A DNA stretch of 64,000 bases, taken from Aquabacter sp040049275 (GTDB lineage Bacteria > Pseudomonadota > Alphaproteobacteria > Rhizobiales > Xanthobacteraceae). Location: assembly GCF_040049275.1 (NCBI RefSeq), contig NZ_JBDZDT010000004.1, positions 558,001 to 622,000 on the forward strand, given 5' to 3'. The notes beneath the pieces were generated by a model. That model had not been told where the DNA came from. It did no database searches and saw only the letters and a program-made list of their open reading frames with translations. Shown piece by piece: positions 31,956 through 40,607 of the stretch (within the stretch, counting starts at the first letter, position 1; each line of letters starts with the position of its first letter). The translations under genes and the position numbers were made by a program.

Positions 31956-33362
31956 CTATTGGACGCCCACCTTGCCGAGATTGGGCAGCCAGGTGGCGAT
32001 CTGCGGGAAGGCGATGATCATGGCGATGACCGCCAGCAGGCAGATCCAGAAGGGCACCGAGCCCTTGAAGATCTCCCCGACGCCCACATTCTCCTGTGGC
32101 AGCGCGGCTTTGACCGTGAACACCAGGATGCCGAAGGGCGGCGTGAGCAGACCGGTCTCGATGGCGATGATGCCGATCATGGCGAAGGCCAGCGGGTCGT
32201 AGCCCAGCGTCATGGCGATGGGCGCGAACACCGGCACCGTGAGCAGGATGATCGAGATGGAATCGATCACGCAGCCCAGAAGGAACCAGATCAGGATCAT
32301 GATGCCGAGGATGGCGAGCGGCGGCAGGCCGGTGTCGAGGAAGAAGGCCTGCACCGCCCCGGTGATGCCCGTCATGGACAGCACGCGGGAATAGAGCTGC
32401 GCCGTCACCAGAAGCAGCAGCAGCGGGGCAGACGTGCGCCCTACGGTGAGGACCACGTCGAAGATGTCCTTCATCTTCATGCCGCGGCCGATGGCGATGA
32501 AGAGGGAGAGCGTCGCGCCCACGCCCGCGCCCTCTGTGGGGGTGAACACGCCGAACCAGATGCCGCCCAGCACGCTGAGGATCAGCACCAGAACCAGCAG
32601 CGTGCCGGTGATGGTCTTGCGGAAGTCGTCGTCCTCCACCACCACCGGCGGGGGCGACATGCGGCCTCCGCCACCGCCCGCCACGGCGGTGCCGGATGAT
32701 GTCACCGAGACCACGCCGCCCCCGCCGGCCGCCTCGCCCACCAGCGCGGGATAGCGCATGGCGAAATAGACGATGTAGAGGCTGTAGACGCCCACCACGA
32801 GGAAGCCGGGGATGATGCCGGCGAGGAACAGGCTGCCGATGGACTGCTCGGTGATGACGCCCCACACGATCATCAGCACCGAGGGCGGGATCAGCATGCC
32901 GAGGCAGGCGCTGCCGGCGATGCAGGCGAGCGAGAACTGCCGGTCGTAGCCGTAGCGCTTCATCTCGGGATAGGCGATGCGCGAGAAGGCGGCCGCCGCC
33001 GCGATGCTCACCCCCGAGACGAAGGCGAAGATGGCGTTGGCGAACACGGTGGCGATGCCGAGCCGGCCCGGGAGCCATTTGGTGACGCGGTTGACCAAAG
33101 CGAAGAGATCGCGCGCCGCCCCGCACCGGGCGAGGAACTCGCCCATGAGGATGAAGAGCGGGATGACCGCGAAGATGTAGTCGCGGATCGCCTCATAGGC
33201 GGTGTTGGAGATGAAGGTCCGCACGACTTCGAAGTCGCCGTCCATCATCATGTAGATGCCGAGCGCCGACGCGATGCCGAGGGCGACGGCGATGTGGGTG
33301 CCGAGGAAGACGAGGCCGAGGAGGACGCCGAGCACCAGCGCCATTTGGGTTCCATCAAACAT
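31956..33362 (-). CDS. TRAP transporter large permease (DctM-like)
   Basis: DctM is the 12-helix channel subunit of a sodium-driven TRAP importer for organic acids. The 468-residue protein starts at ATG 33360-33362 (MFDGTQMALVLGVLLG); the longer frame overlaps the small permease. Typical motifs are IPLFILMGEFLARCG, GSACLGMLIPPS and the C-terminal GLLTPPFGILVF. Residues about 209-246 form a Gly/Ser/Pro-rich loop that is longer than usual between two helices. It is the last gene of the dctP-dctQ-dctM unit. Confidence 0.92.
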   Translation of the reverse strand: MFDGTQMALVLGVLLGLVFLGTHIAVALGIASALGIYMMMDGDFEVVRTFISNTAYEAIRDYIFAVIPLFILMGEFLARCGAARDLFALVNRVTKWLPGRLGIATVFANAIFAFVSGVSIAAAAAFSRIAYPEMKRYGYDRQFSLACIAGSACLGMLIPPSVLMIVWGVITEQSIGSLFLAGIIPGFLVVGVYSLYIVYFAMRYPALVGEAAGGGGVVSVTSSGTAVAGGGGGRMSPPPVVVEDDDFRKTITGTLLVLVLILSVLGGIWFGVFTPTEGAGVGATLSLFIAIGRGMKMKDIFDVVLTVGRTSAPLLLLLVTAQLYSRVLSMTGITGAVQAFFLDTGLPPLAILGIMILIWFLLGCVIDSISIILLTVPVFAPIAMTLGYDPLAFAMIGIIAIETGLLTPPFGILVFTVKAALPQENVGVGEIFKGSVPFWICLLAVIAMIIAFPQIATWLPNLGKVGVQ

Positions 33363-33373
33363 GGCGGCGGCCC

Positions 33374-33889
33374 TCAGTGCGATACGCCGGTGGCCAGGAC
33401 TTGGCGGTGCCGCGCGGCGACCACCTGGCGACAGGCAAGGAGGATATAGGCAAGGAGGGCGAGGCCCGTGCCGGCGAGAACGGCGAGGCGCACCGGCCAC
33501 ATGGGAACGTGCAGGGCGCCTTCACCCTCAAATTCGCCGCTGGTCCAGGCGTGTATGAACCCGTCGATGCTGCCCCAGAAGATGATGCCGAACAGCACCG
33601 CCCCAAGCAGCGAGCCGAGAACACCCAACGCCGCCTGAACCGGCACCGGGAAATGCACCGTGAAGGCGTCCACGTACATCATGCCGCCGGACAAGATCGC
33701 GTAGCTGGCCTGCAGGTAGCAGATGATGACGATGGAGGAGGACACCAGTTCCGGCGTCCCCTTGAGCGGGGTGCCGAAGATCACCCGGCCGATCACATCA
33801 GCGCAGACAACGAAACAGAGCGCAAAGGCAAGGATCGAGGCGATAACGAGCAAGGACTTGGAAATGAGATCGAGCGCTTTTCCGATCAT
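33374..33889 (-). CDS. TRAP transporter small permease (DctQ-like)
   Basis: This is a 171-residue membrane protein with four hydrophobic segments (about 12-34, 50-68, 86-106 and 132-152), the DctQ layout. DVIGRVIFGTPLKGTPEL is the usual sequence after the first helix. It lies 11 bases from the large permease start and about 95 bases after the receptor gene on the same strand. Confidence 0.9.
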   Translation of the reverse strand: MIGKALDLISKSLLVIASILAFALCFVVCADVIGRVIFGTPLKGTPELVSSSIVIICYLQASYAILSGGMMYVDAFTVHFPVPVQAALGVLGSLLGAVLFGIIFWGSIDGFIHAWTSGEFEGEGALHVPMWPVRLAVLAGTGLALLAYILLACRQVVAARHRQVLATGVSH

Positions 33890-33984
33890 GGACGCACCTA
33901 TGATTTGCGATCGGCGAGAAGAAACGCGGCACCCGGGCCGGCCCTGAAGGCGGGCCCGGGCTGATGATCAGGCGAAGCGCGGCT

Positions 33985-35067
33985 TCACTTGATCTCGTAG
34001 CGCACCGGCCATTTGTGGCCGTGGTTCTCGTAGAGCTGCAGGGTGAGGTTCAGCACCTGGGTGGCGGGCAGGCCGGCCTTGTCGAGCTCGGTGGCCTTCT
34101 CCTGCGGCCAGTCCTTCAACGAGTTGGCCCAGTCCATGCGCACGCGGGCCGGGACCGCCGACTTCACCTTGGCGCCCAGCTCCTTGAGCTGCGCGATCTG
34201 CTTGGGATAGTTCTCGTCGTTCACCGTGCCGGTCTTGGCCTCGAACTCGCGGGCGACCTCGAGGACGACGTCCTGGACGTCCTTCGGCAGCTTCTCGAAG
34301 CGGGCCTTGTTGATGGTGAGGCCGTGCCAGGTGATCGCCCCGAAGCCGGTCTCGGTATAATAGGGCGAGACCTCGAAGAGCTTGAAGTTCACTACGCCGG
34401 ACGGGAACATGATCCAGCCGTTATAGACGCCCGTCTGCATGGCGGTGTAGGCGTCCGGCAGGGAGGACTGGACCGGGATCGCACCGGCATATTCCAGCCA
34501 TTTCAGGTTCAGGCCGGCGCCCGCCAGCTTGCGGCCCTTCAGGTCCGCCACCGAGCTCCAGTCGAAGGTGGTGGTGAGGTTGTAGCCATTGTCCGAGATG
34601 AGGGCGATGAGCTTCTGGTTGAACTTCTTCTCGAACACCTCGGTCATGTAAGGGACTTTGTCGTAGACCTCCCGCGCCACCTGCACGCTGGTCACCGAGC
34701 TCATGGACGAGAAGGGCAGCATGACCTGGAAGGCGTGCATGGGCAGGTTGGACGGCTCGAAGCAGAAGCAATAGCCGCCGATGTCGATGATGCCGGACTG
34801 CACCGCCTCCAGCGTGTCGGCCACCTTCACCATGGAGCCGCCATAACCTTCCACGAACTCGATCTTGTGGCTGGTCTTCTCGGCTACGCGCTTCGTGACT
34901 TCGGGCACGAAGAAAGTCTGCATGAGATTGACATAGGTGTTCACCGCCGGATGGCCGGAGGCGATGCGCAGGCGGAACGTGTCCGCCGCGGCGGGGAAAG
35001 CGAGCGCGGTCGCGATGCCGCCTGAGATGACCGCCGCGAGGGCGGATCGGCGCAGGATGAAGCTCAT
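33985..35067 (-). CDS. TRAP transporter substrate-binding protein (DctP-like)
   Basis: This is a 360-residue periplasmic receptor with a signal peptide cut near FPAAA|D (residue 28). The mature DctP fold shows YGGSMVKVADTLEAVQSGIIDIG, WSSVADLKGRKLAGAG and an unusual CFCFEPSN stretch. The conserved arginine that binds the substrate carboxylate in most DctP proteins should lie in the central region, but I cannot place it by eye. It is the first gene of the TRAP unit; candidate operators lie 180-210 bases upstream. The ligand is probably a carboxylate. Confidence 0.92.
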   Translation of the reverse strand: MSFILRRSALAAVISGGIATALAFPAAADTFRLRIASGHPAVNTYVNLMQTFFVPEVTKRVAEKTSHKIEFVEGYGGSMVKVADTLEAVQSGIIDIGGYCFCFEPSNLPMHAFQVMLPFSSMSSVTSVQVAREVYDKVPYMTEVFEKKFNQKLIALISDNGYNLTTTFDWSSVADLKGRKLAGAGLNLKWLEYAGAIPVQSSLPDAYTAMQTGVYNGWIMFPSGVVNFKLFEVSPYYTETGFGAITWHGLTINKARFEKLPKDVQDVVLEVAREFEAKTGTVNDENYPKQIAQLKELGAKVKSAVPARVRMDWANSLKDWPQEKATELDKAGLPATQVLNLTLQLYENHGHKWPVRYEIK

Positions 35068-35465
35068 CTGAAAATTTCCTCCCGGGGATGACTTATTTGT
35101 ATTGTTCTAAATCTGCGCTCTTGGGCGGCGCACCATTTGAGATCATCGGCGTTGTGCAGACGCACAAGAATAAATGCTGCCATGCCGCAAAGGCATATGG
35201 CAGATTTACTGTATTAGGAGTGTGCGTGGGGGCATCGCCAAATGATCATTTATGATCTGGCCCATTATCATTTCTGATGGGTCGGTTTGGCGGCGGCCTC
35301 GCGCGCGGGCGAGCGGGCCGGCCTCGGGTCTAGCCGGCCGAAGCGTTGTCCGTGAAGCGGCTGGCGGCGCTCAGCATTCGAGAGCGCGCGGCAACAGCCG
35401 CACGCTCTCGCGCGCGGGCCGAGATCGGAAAATTCTGGAGAGAAAGCCGGACGGGGGAGGCCGCC
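35068..35465. other. 398-base spacer upstream of the TRAP operon
   Basis: The spacer separates the iclR stop from the TRAP receptor start. It holds the operator candidates at 35245-35279 and an AT-rich stretch near 35090-35220 suited to a promoter. No gene is supported. Confidence 0.5.
35245..35279. promoter_or_regulatory. Two operator-like sites upstream of the TRAP operon
   Basis: ATCAT-TT-ATGAT (35245-35256) is a perfect inverted repeat. ATCATTTCTGATG (35267-35279; minus strand CATCAGAAATGAT) matches sites at 30937 and 31917. Their centres are about 22 bases apart, two helical turns, which would suit binding of two dimers on one face of the DNA. Confidence 0.5.
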
Positions 35466-36296
35466 TCAGGCGGTCCGCGTGGTTCCGAAGCCCAGTTCGC
35501 GGGAGAAACGGTGCGCTGCCTGGCGGATCTTCTCGCGCTTTTCTTCGAGGCGCGGGAGGGTGAGGCGCCAGATGGGGCCGGAGATGCCCACCGAACCGAT
35601 GGTGCGGCCGGTGAAATCCTTCACCGGCATGGCGATGCAGCGCACCTCCAGATCGTACTCGCCATCGTCATAGGCAAGCCCGTCCTCGCGGATGCGCTCG
35701 ATCTCGGCGCGCAGGGCGTTGGGGTCGATGATGGATTTGGGCGTCCACGGCTCGAGCTTGGCCGTCGCGAGATAGCGCTCGAACGCATCGGGCGCCATGG
35801 CCGCCAGCAGCACCTTGCCGAGGCCCGTGCAGTGCGCGGGCCTGAGCCCGCCGGCGCGGTCCACAAGCTGGAACGCGCCCGGCCCCATGGCGCGGGCCGC
35901 CACCAGCACGTCGTCGCCGGAGCGGATGGCGAAATGCGCCGTCTCGCCGGTCTCGCGGGCGATCTCCTCCAGGATGGGCGTTGCCAGCCCCACCAGCTCT
36001 ATCTCGTTGAGGGCGTTCACCGCCAGGCTGAAGACCATGCCGCCCACATGGTAGCGCTTGGTGTCGCGGTCCTGCCGAAGGTACCCGAGGCCCACCATGG
36101 TTTTCGCCAGGTGAAACGTCGTGCTGGTGTGCAGCCCGATCTTCTTGGAGAGTTCCGCGAGGTTGACGCCCTGCTTGTGCCGGGCGACTTCCTCCAGGAT
36201 GCCGAATGCCCGCTCCAGCGATTGCACGCCGCCGCTCTTGGCTTCCACGGCTTCGGGAAGCGTATTTTCGACGGGCAATGCAGCCTGGCGCGGCAT
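35466..36296 (-). CDS. IclR-family transcriptional regulator
   Basis: This is a 276-residue regulator with an N-terminal winged HTH (about residues 22-85, including NLAELSKKIGLHTSTTFHLAKTM) and a C-terminal effector-binding IclR domain (about 95-260, including HCTGLGKVLLAAM and RCIAMPVKDFTGRTIGSVGISGP). IclR proteins usually control genes for degradation of carboxylic and aromatic acids. It lies between the thiolase-like operon and the TRAP operon, so it is the natural candidate regulator of the region. A 13-base palindrome in its own upstream spacer suggests autoregulation. Confidence 0.92.
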   Translation of the reverse strand: MPRQAALPVENTLPEAVEAKSGGVQSLERAFGILEEVARHKQGVNLAELSKKIGLHTSTTFHLAKTMVGLGYLRQDRDTKRYHVGGMVFSLAVNALNEIELVGLATPILEEIARETGETAHFAIRSGDDVLVAARAMGPGAFQLVDRAGGLRPAHCTGLGKVLLAAMAPDAFERYLATAKLEPWTPKSIIDPNALRAEIERIREDGLAYDDGEYDLEVRCIAMPVKDFTGRTIGSVGISGPIWRLTLPRLEEKREKIRQAAHRFSRELGFGTTRTA

Positions 36297-36353
36297 CCTG
36301 CTTCTCCTGTCCCGGCCCTAGGCCGTATGGCGGGCGAGGCCCGCGGATTTTCA

Positions 36354-36367
36354 CATTATGAAATAAT
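36354..36367. promoter_or_regulatory. Candidate operator upstream of iclR (CATTATGAAATAAT)
   Basis: ATTAT-GAA-ATAAT is a perfect inverted repeat 59 bases before the iclR start. It closely matches sites at 40401 and 53863. Confidence 0.5.
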
Positions 36368-36410
36368 CATCCAACTACCCATTCAATGCAACCCGGCAGC
36401 CGTGCCAAAT

Positions 36411-36803
36411 CTAGGCGCGAGCGAATTTATAGAGGACCCGGCCGTCCTCCTCATGCCACGCGATGCGCATGCGCGCGCCGATGGAAGGCGCCTCCTCGCC
36501 CTCGATCTGCGCGAAGACGCGCGGCCCCTCGTCCAGGGCCACGAGGCCGAGGAGATAGGGCACTTCGCCCTCGAAGCCGGGGGCGGGTGCATGGCAGCGC
36601 GAGCAGGCCACCAGCTTGCCGAGGCCGCTCGCCTCGCGCCACTCGGTCTCGCCGGGGTCGCTGAAGAGGCTCAAGGGGCGGGGGTAGAATTGGTAGCGGT
36701 CCGCCGCCTTGTCGTATTGCAGGAGGAATCTGCGCTCCTGCACCGCGTTCCAGAATGGCTCGGTGAGCTTGGTCACCTTGATGTCCGGCTTCTTCTTCGT
36801 CAT
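36411..36803 (-). CDS. DUF35/OB-fold zinc-ribbon protein, thiolase partner
   Basis: This 130-residue protein has a rubredoxin-like zinc-ribbon part and an OB fold (YLLGLVALDEGPRVFAQIEG). Only CSRC is visible as a CxxC pair; the first pair seems replaced. The start ATG 36801-36803 overlaps the thiolase-like stop by four bases, so the two are made together. DUF35 proteins form complexes with thiolase-like proteins, for example in steroid side-chain cleavage (Ltp2 with ChsH2), where they are needed for activity. Confidence 0.85.
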   Translation of the reverse strand: MTKKKPDIKVTKLTEPFWNAVQERRFLLQYDKAADRYQFYPRPLSLFSDPGETEWREASGLGKLVACSRCHAPAPGFEGEVPYLLGLVALDEGPRVFAQIEGEEAPSIGARMRIAWHEEDGRVLYKFARA

Positions 36804-37981
36804 GCGCCGCGCTCCAAGATCAGGACGTTGCTGCAACCCCAGTTCCGCGCGTACTGGATCACGCCGATGCCGGTGACCATGGCATTTTCCGCCCGTGCCA
36901 CCTGACGCGCTCCGGCTTCCCCGCGCAACTGCTTCAGGGCCTCGATGAGATTGATCCCGCCGCCCGCAAGGCCGGGCTGGCCGGCGGAGATCTGCCCCCC
37001 GCCGGTATTGATGGGAAGGTCGCCCTTGATGCCGATGTCCCGCGCCTTCAGGAAAGCGCTCGCCTCTCCCGGGCCGCAGAAGCCGATCTGCTCCAGCTGG
37101 AGGATGAGGGCGATGTAGAAATCGTCATAGGGATGGAAGCTCTGAATGTCGGACGCCTTCAGCCCGGCATCCCGCAGCGCCGCCGGCCCCACCTTGGAGA
37201 AGCCGGTGACGGTGATGTCGTCCACCTCCTGGCGCGGATCGAAATTCACCATTTCCCGGTAGGCCACCGGGTGCACCAGATTGTCGAAGCCCAGCTCCCG
37301 GGCCTTCTTCGTGGAGGTGACAAGGAAGGCGTTCGCGCCGTCGCAGCGCATCACGCAGTCGAGAAGCCGCAGCGGGTCGGAGATCATGCGGGAGGCGAGA
37401 TAGTCCTCCTCGGTGATGGGCACGCGCAGTTTCTCGCAGGCATTCTCGTTGAGCAGCGCACCATTCCGCTGCGCCACTGCGAGCCGCGCCATGCCCGGAT
37501 CGGGGGAGCCGTATTTCGCCGTGTAGGCCGAGGTGAGAAGACCGAAGGAGATGGGCAGCGCGCCATAGCCGAGGGGATCGCAAAATTCCTCCCGGTAGCC
37601 GCTCTGCTTGGTCACGAACTTGGTGGAGGGCGCATCCGCCGCGATGCAGAGCACCATCTCGCACAGGCCGGAATGCACCGCAGTCCCGGCCCGCACCAGA
37701 TTGCCGATGACCGAGCCGCCCCCGATCTCGCTCGCCTGGCACCAGGCCAGCTCGAGGCCGAGGGCATCGGCCATCATGTTGGTCCAAAACGCGTTGTGCG
37801 CCTCGGCATTGGCGAGGGTGGCCGCCATGCCGTCGATCTGCGACCGCGCGATACCGGTCTTTTCCAGAAGCTGCCGTGTCACCGCGCCGGCCAGCTCAAG
37901 GGCGGTCTTGCCGCTCTTGAGCTCCAGCTTGGTGTCCGCGCAGCCGATCACCGCGATCTCGCGGTCCGTCAGCCAGGTCAT
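36800..37981 (-). CDS. Thiolase-superfamily protein lacking the nucleophilic Cys (possible aldolase)
   Basis: This is a 393-residue SCP2/lipid-transfer-type thiolase fold. At the position of the usual NxxCxSG nucleophile the sequence reads SEIGGGSVIG (84-93), and the C-terminal GHP motif is GQP in NTGGGQISAGQPGLAGG. Both classical catalytic residues therefore seem absent. With its coupled DUF35 partner this resembles Ltp2-type enzymes, which do retro-aldol cleavage of CoA esters instead of thiolysis. A close paralog is encoded at 40608. The function is inferred, not shown. Confidence 0.82.
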   Translation of the reverse strand: MTWLTDREIAVIGCADTKLELKSGKTALELAGAVTRQLLEKTGIARSQIDGMAATLANAEAHNAFWTNMMADALGLELAWCQASEIGGGSVIGNLVRAGTAVHSGLCEMVLCIAADAPSTKFVTKQSGYREEFCDPLGYGALPISFGLLTSAYTAKYGSPDPGMARLAVAQRNGALLNENACEKLRVPITEEDYLASRMISDPLRLLDCVMRCDGANAFLVTSTKKARELGFDNLVHPVAYREMVNFDPRQEVDDITVTGFSKVGPAALRDAGLKASDIQSFHPYDDFYIALILQLEQIGFCGPGEASAFLKARDIGIKGDLPINTGGGQISAGQPGLAGGGINLIEALKQLRGEAGARQVARAENAMVTGIGVIQYARNWGCSNVLILERGA

Positions 37982-37988
37982 GCTTGCC

Positions 37989-38957
37989 TCACTGCGCCTT
38001 GATGCCGGCGGCGTCCACCACCGGTGCCCAGCGCGTCATCTCCCTGGCGATGAGGTCGCTGAACTGCTGGGGCGTGGACAGATCGAGGCTCACGCCGAGC
38101 GCCTTCAGCCGCTCCTGGGATTTCGGATCGCTGAGCGCGGCGTGGATGTCCTTGTTGAGCTTCGCCACGATCTCCGGCGGGATCTTCGCCGGGCCGAGGA
38201 TGCCCCACCAGTTCACCACGTCGAAGCCCGGCACGCCGGATTCCGCCACGGTGGGCACATCGGGGAGCGCCGCCTCGCGCTTGGGCGAGGTGACGGCGAT
38301 GGCCCGCACCTGCCCCTTCTGGATCTGCGGCAGCGCGCCGATGAGGCTGTTGAAGCTCATGGGAATATGGTTGCCGATGAGGGCCGTGAGCGAATCCGAA
38401 TCGCCCTTGAAGTGGATGGGCTGCATGGGCACCTTCGCCTCGCGGGCGAACAATTCGCCGGAGAGGTGGACCGAGGTGCCGTTGCCGGCGGTGCCGTATT
38501 GCAGGCCGCCCGGTGTCTTCTTCGCCAGGGCGATGACGTCCTCGATGGTCTTGATGGGCGAATCCTTCGGCACGAGCACCACGTTGCCGGACGCCACCAG
38601 CACCGAGATGGGGGTGAAATCCTTCAGCGTGTCGTAGGGCACGTCCTTGTAGATGAGCGGGTTCAGCGCATGGCCGCCGGCCACCACTAGCAAGGTGTGG
38701 CCGTCCGGCTTGGAGGCCACCAGCTCGCGCGAGGCGATGATGCCACCGGCGCCGGGCTTGTTGTCCACCACCACGGGCTGGCCCCACATGGTGTTGAGCT
38801 GCGCCGCCATGAGGCGCGCGACGAGGTCGAGCCCGCCGCCGGCCGAGAACGGCACGAGCACGCGGGTGGGCTGGGTGGTGAAGGTGTCGGCCGACGCGCC
38901 CGCGCCCACCGACATGGCCAGCGCGAGCGCGCCGGCCATGGCCAGGAACTTCTTCAT
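37989..38957 (-). CDS. Bug-family (TctC-type) solute receptor, copy 1
   Basis: This is a 322-residue periplasmic binding protein of the tripartite tricarboxylate transporter family. The signal peptide ends near GASA|D (residue 23). Family motifs are VPFSAGGGLDLVARLMA, VVVDNKPGAGGIIAS and LPDVPTVAESGVPGF. No TctA/TctB membrane subunits are encoded in the window, so it must use a distant permease or act as a sensor. It lies 7 bases upstream of the thiolase-like gene in the same unit. The ligand is likely a carboxylate. Confidence 0.9.
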   Translation of the reverse strand: MKKFLAMAGALALAMSVGAGASADTFTTQPTRVLVPFSAGGGLDLVARLMAAQLNTMWGQPVVVDNKPGAGGIIASRELVASKPDGHTLLVVAGGHALNPLIYKDVPYDTLKDFTPISVLVASGNVVLVPKDSPIKTIEDVIALAKKTPGGLQYGTAGNGTSVHLSGELFAREAKVPMQPIHFKGDSDSLTALIGNHIPMSFNSLIGALPQIQKGQVRAIAVTSPKREAALPDVPTVAESGVPGFDVVNWWGILGPAKIPPEIVAKLNKDIHAALSDPKSQERLKALGVSLDLSTPQQFSDLIAREMTRWAPVVDAAGIKAQ

Positions 38958-38988
38958 GGATCGTCCTCCCTCTGCTTCTCGTGTCTGT

Positions 38989-40224
38989 TCAGTCGACGAT
39001 GATCTTCTTGTCCTCGAGAGCGGCGATGTCCGCCTCGGCCATGCCGAGAAGGCCGCCGAGCACCTCGCGCGTGTGCTGTCCCTGGAACGGCGGCGCCGTA
39101 TAGACATCGAGCGGGGTGCCGGACAGGCGCATGGGCGAGACGATGAGCGGCACGGTGCCACCGCTGGCGTGTGTGGCCTCCACCACCATGCCGCGGGCCG
39201 CCACATGGGGATCGGCGAACACCTCGGACACCGCATTGATGGGACCGGCCACGAGGCCGTTGGCCTCCAGGTCGGCCAGCCAGTCCTGCTTGCTGCGGGC
39301 GATGAACTTCGCCTCCAGCTGCGGGATGAGCGTCGCCCGGTTGCGCACCCGCGCGCCGTTGGTGGCATAGAGCGGGTCTGTCCCCAGATCCGGCAGCCCG
39401 ATGAGGGCGCAGAGCTTGCGGAACTGGGCATCATTGCCCGCCACCAGGATGATGTGGCCGTCGGAGCAGGCGAACACCTGCGAGGGCACGACGGAGGGCG
39501 CGCCCGTGCCGAAGCGCTGCGGGTCCTCGCCCGAGACGAGATAATGCATGTTCTGGTGGGACATGGCGGCCACCTGCGCATCGAACATGGAGATGTCGAT
39601 GTGCTGGCCCGTTCCGCCGTGCGTGTCGCGGGCATAGAGGGCCGAGACCACGGCGGTCGCGGCGTAGCTGCCGGCGAGAAGGTCGGAGAGCACGAAGCCC
39701 ACCTTGATGGGGCCGCCGCCCGGCACGCCGTCGGGATGGCCGGTGACGCTCATGACCCCGCACATGGCCTGGAGCAGCGTGTCGTAGCCCATGCGGTGGC
39801 GGTTCGGCCCGGTCTGGCCGAAGGCGGTGATGGAGCAATAGATGAGGCGGGGATTGAGCTTGGAAAGGCTCGCATAGTCGAGCCCGTAGCGGGAGAGGTC
39901 GTCGACCTTGAAATTCTCCATCACCACGTCGGCTTTGAGCGCCAGCGCGCGGACGATGTCCTGACCCTCGGGGCTCGCAATGTCGACGCTGATGGATTTC
40001 TTGTTGCGGTTGACGCTCAGATAATAGGCCGACTCCTTCGTCTCCTCCCCCGCTCCGTCCTTCAGGAAAGGCGGGCCGAGCTTGCGCAGGTCGTCGCCGC
40101 GCCGGGGCTGCTCCACCTTGATCACCTCGGCGCCCAGATCGCCGAGCATCTGGGTGGCCCAGGGGCCTGAGAAGACCCGGGTGAGATCGAGGATGCGGAT
40201 GCCGTCCAGCGGCCGTTTCGTCAT
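38989..40224 (-). CDS. CaiB/BaiF-family CoA-transferase
   Basis: This 411-residue protein is of the class III CoA-transferase family. Signatures are RILDLTRVFSGPWATQMLGD near the N-terminus and GGTGQHIDISMFDA, which holds the Asp expected to carry the CoA thioester. Members move CoA between carboxylic acids. The ATG at 40222-40224 is preceded by GAGGAG; a GTG four codons upstream is less likely. It is the first gene of the minus-strand unit, divergent from the second thiolase-like gene, and could activate the imported acid. Confidence 0.9.
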   Translation of the reverse strand: MTKRPLDGIRILDLTRVFSGPWATQMLGDLGAEVIKVEQPRRGDDLRKLGPPFLKDGAGEETKESAYYLSVNRNKKSISVDIASPEGQDIVRALALKADVVMENFKVDDLSRYGLDYASLSKLNPRLIYCSITAFGQTGPNRHRMGYDTLLQAMCGVMSVTGHPDGVPGGGPIKVGFVLSDLLAGSYAATAVVSALYARDTHGGTGQHIDISMFDAQVAAMSHQNMHYLVSGEDPQRFGTGAPSVVPSQVFACSDGHIILVAGNDAQFRKLCALIGLPDLGTDPLYATNGARVRNRATLIPQLEAKFIARSKQDWLADLEANGLVAGPINAVSEVFADPHVAARGMVVEATHASGGTVPLIVSPMRLSGTPLDVYTAPPFQGQHTREVLGGLLGMAEADIAALEDKKIIVD

Positions 40225-40236
40225 GGTTCTCCTCAC

Positions 40237-40607
40237 CTTTGTCAGGAAGACGGGTGCGCGGGGATGCGGCTGGAAGGGCGGGCGCTTTCAGGCGGGCGCG
40301 TGAAGCGGGCAGGGCAATTGCCCGCACCGAAAGCGGCGCCTCCACATAACCGCCTCGGCCTGAGGCTTCCTCCGTGCGCAGCTTCATCGCCACGTTTCTT
40401 CATTATGAAATGACTATTTCTCAATACCAAAATTGGCCTATGGCGCAAGGCGAAAAAGCGCTGTTCGCTGTGCGAATTGGGGCGATAGCACAAAGGAACC
40501 CTTATGTTTCATGGTGCGGCGCACCCTCCCACGCCTTGCTGCTGCTGTCTTCGCCCCCGATATTGACAGATGTTCCCGTATTGTGAATTCATATCCCTAA
40601 TCTAGAA
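40237..40607. other. Divergent control region of the catabolic cluster
   Basis: This 371-base spacer separates the minus-strand CoA-transferase unit from the plus-strand thiolase-like unit. It holds an operator-like site at 40401-40414, an AT-rich core around 40400-40440 and the 12-mer CCGTATTGTGAA (40576-40587), which recurs exactly at 44423. No gene is supported. Confidence 0.55.
40401..40414. promoter_or_regulatory. Candidate operator in the divergent region (CATTATGAAATGAC)
   Basis: It is an imperfect inverted repeat (TCATT and AATGA arms) that differs at two positions from the site in front of iclR (36354). It lies 177 bases from the CoA-transferase start and 194 from the divergent gene. 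Confidence 0.5.

Noticed and set aside
31816..33126. Upstream extension of the hydrolase frame to 712 codons
   Set aside because: The extra 437 residues are an out-of-frame reading of the TRAP permease gene; the hydrolase starts at 31815 with a good ribosome site.
38958..39635. Upstream extension of the Bug receptor frame to 548 codons
   Set aside because: The extension lies inside the CoA-transferase gene in another frame; the receptor has a clear signal peptide starting at 38957.
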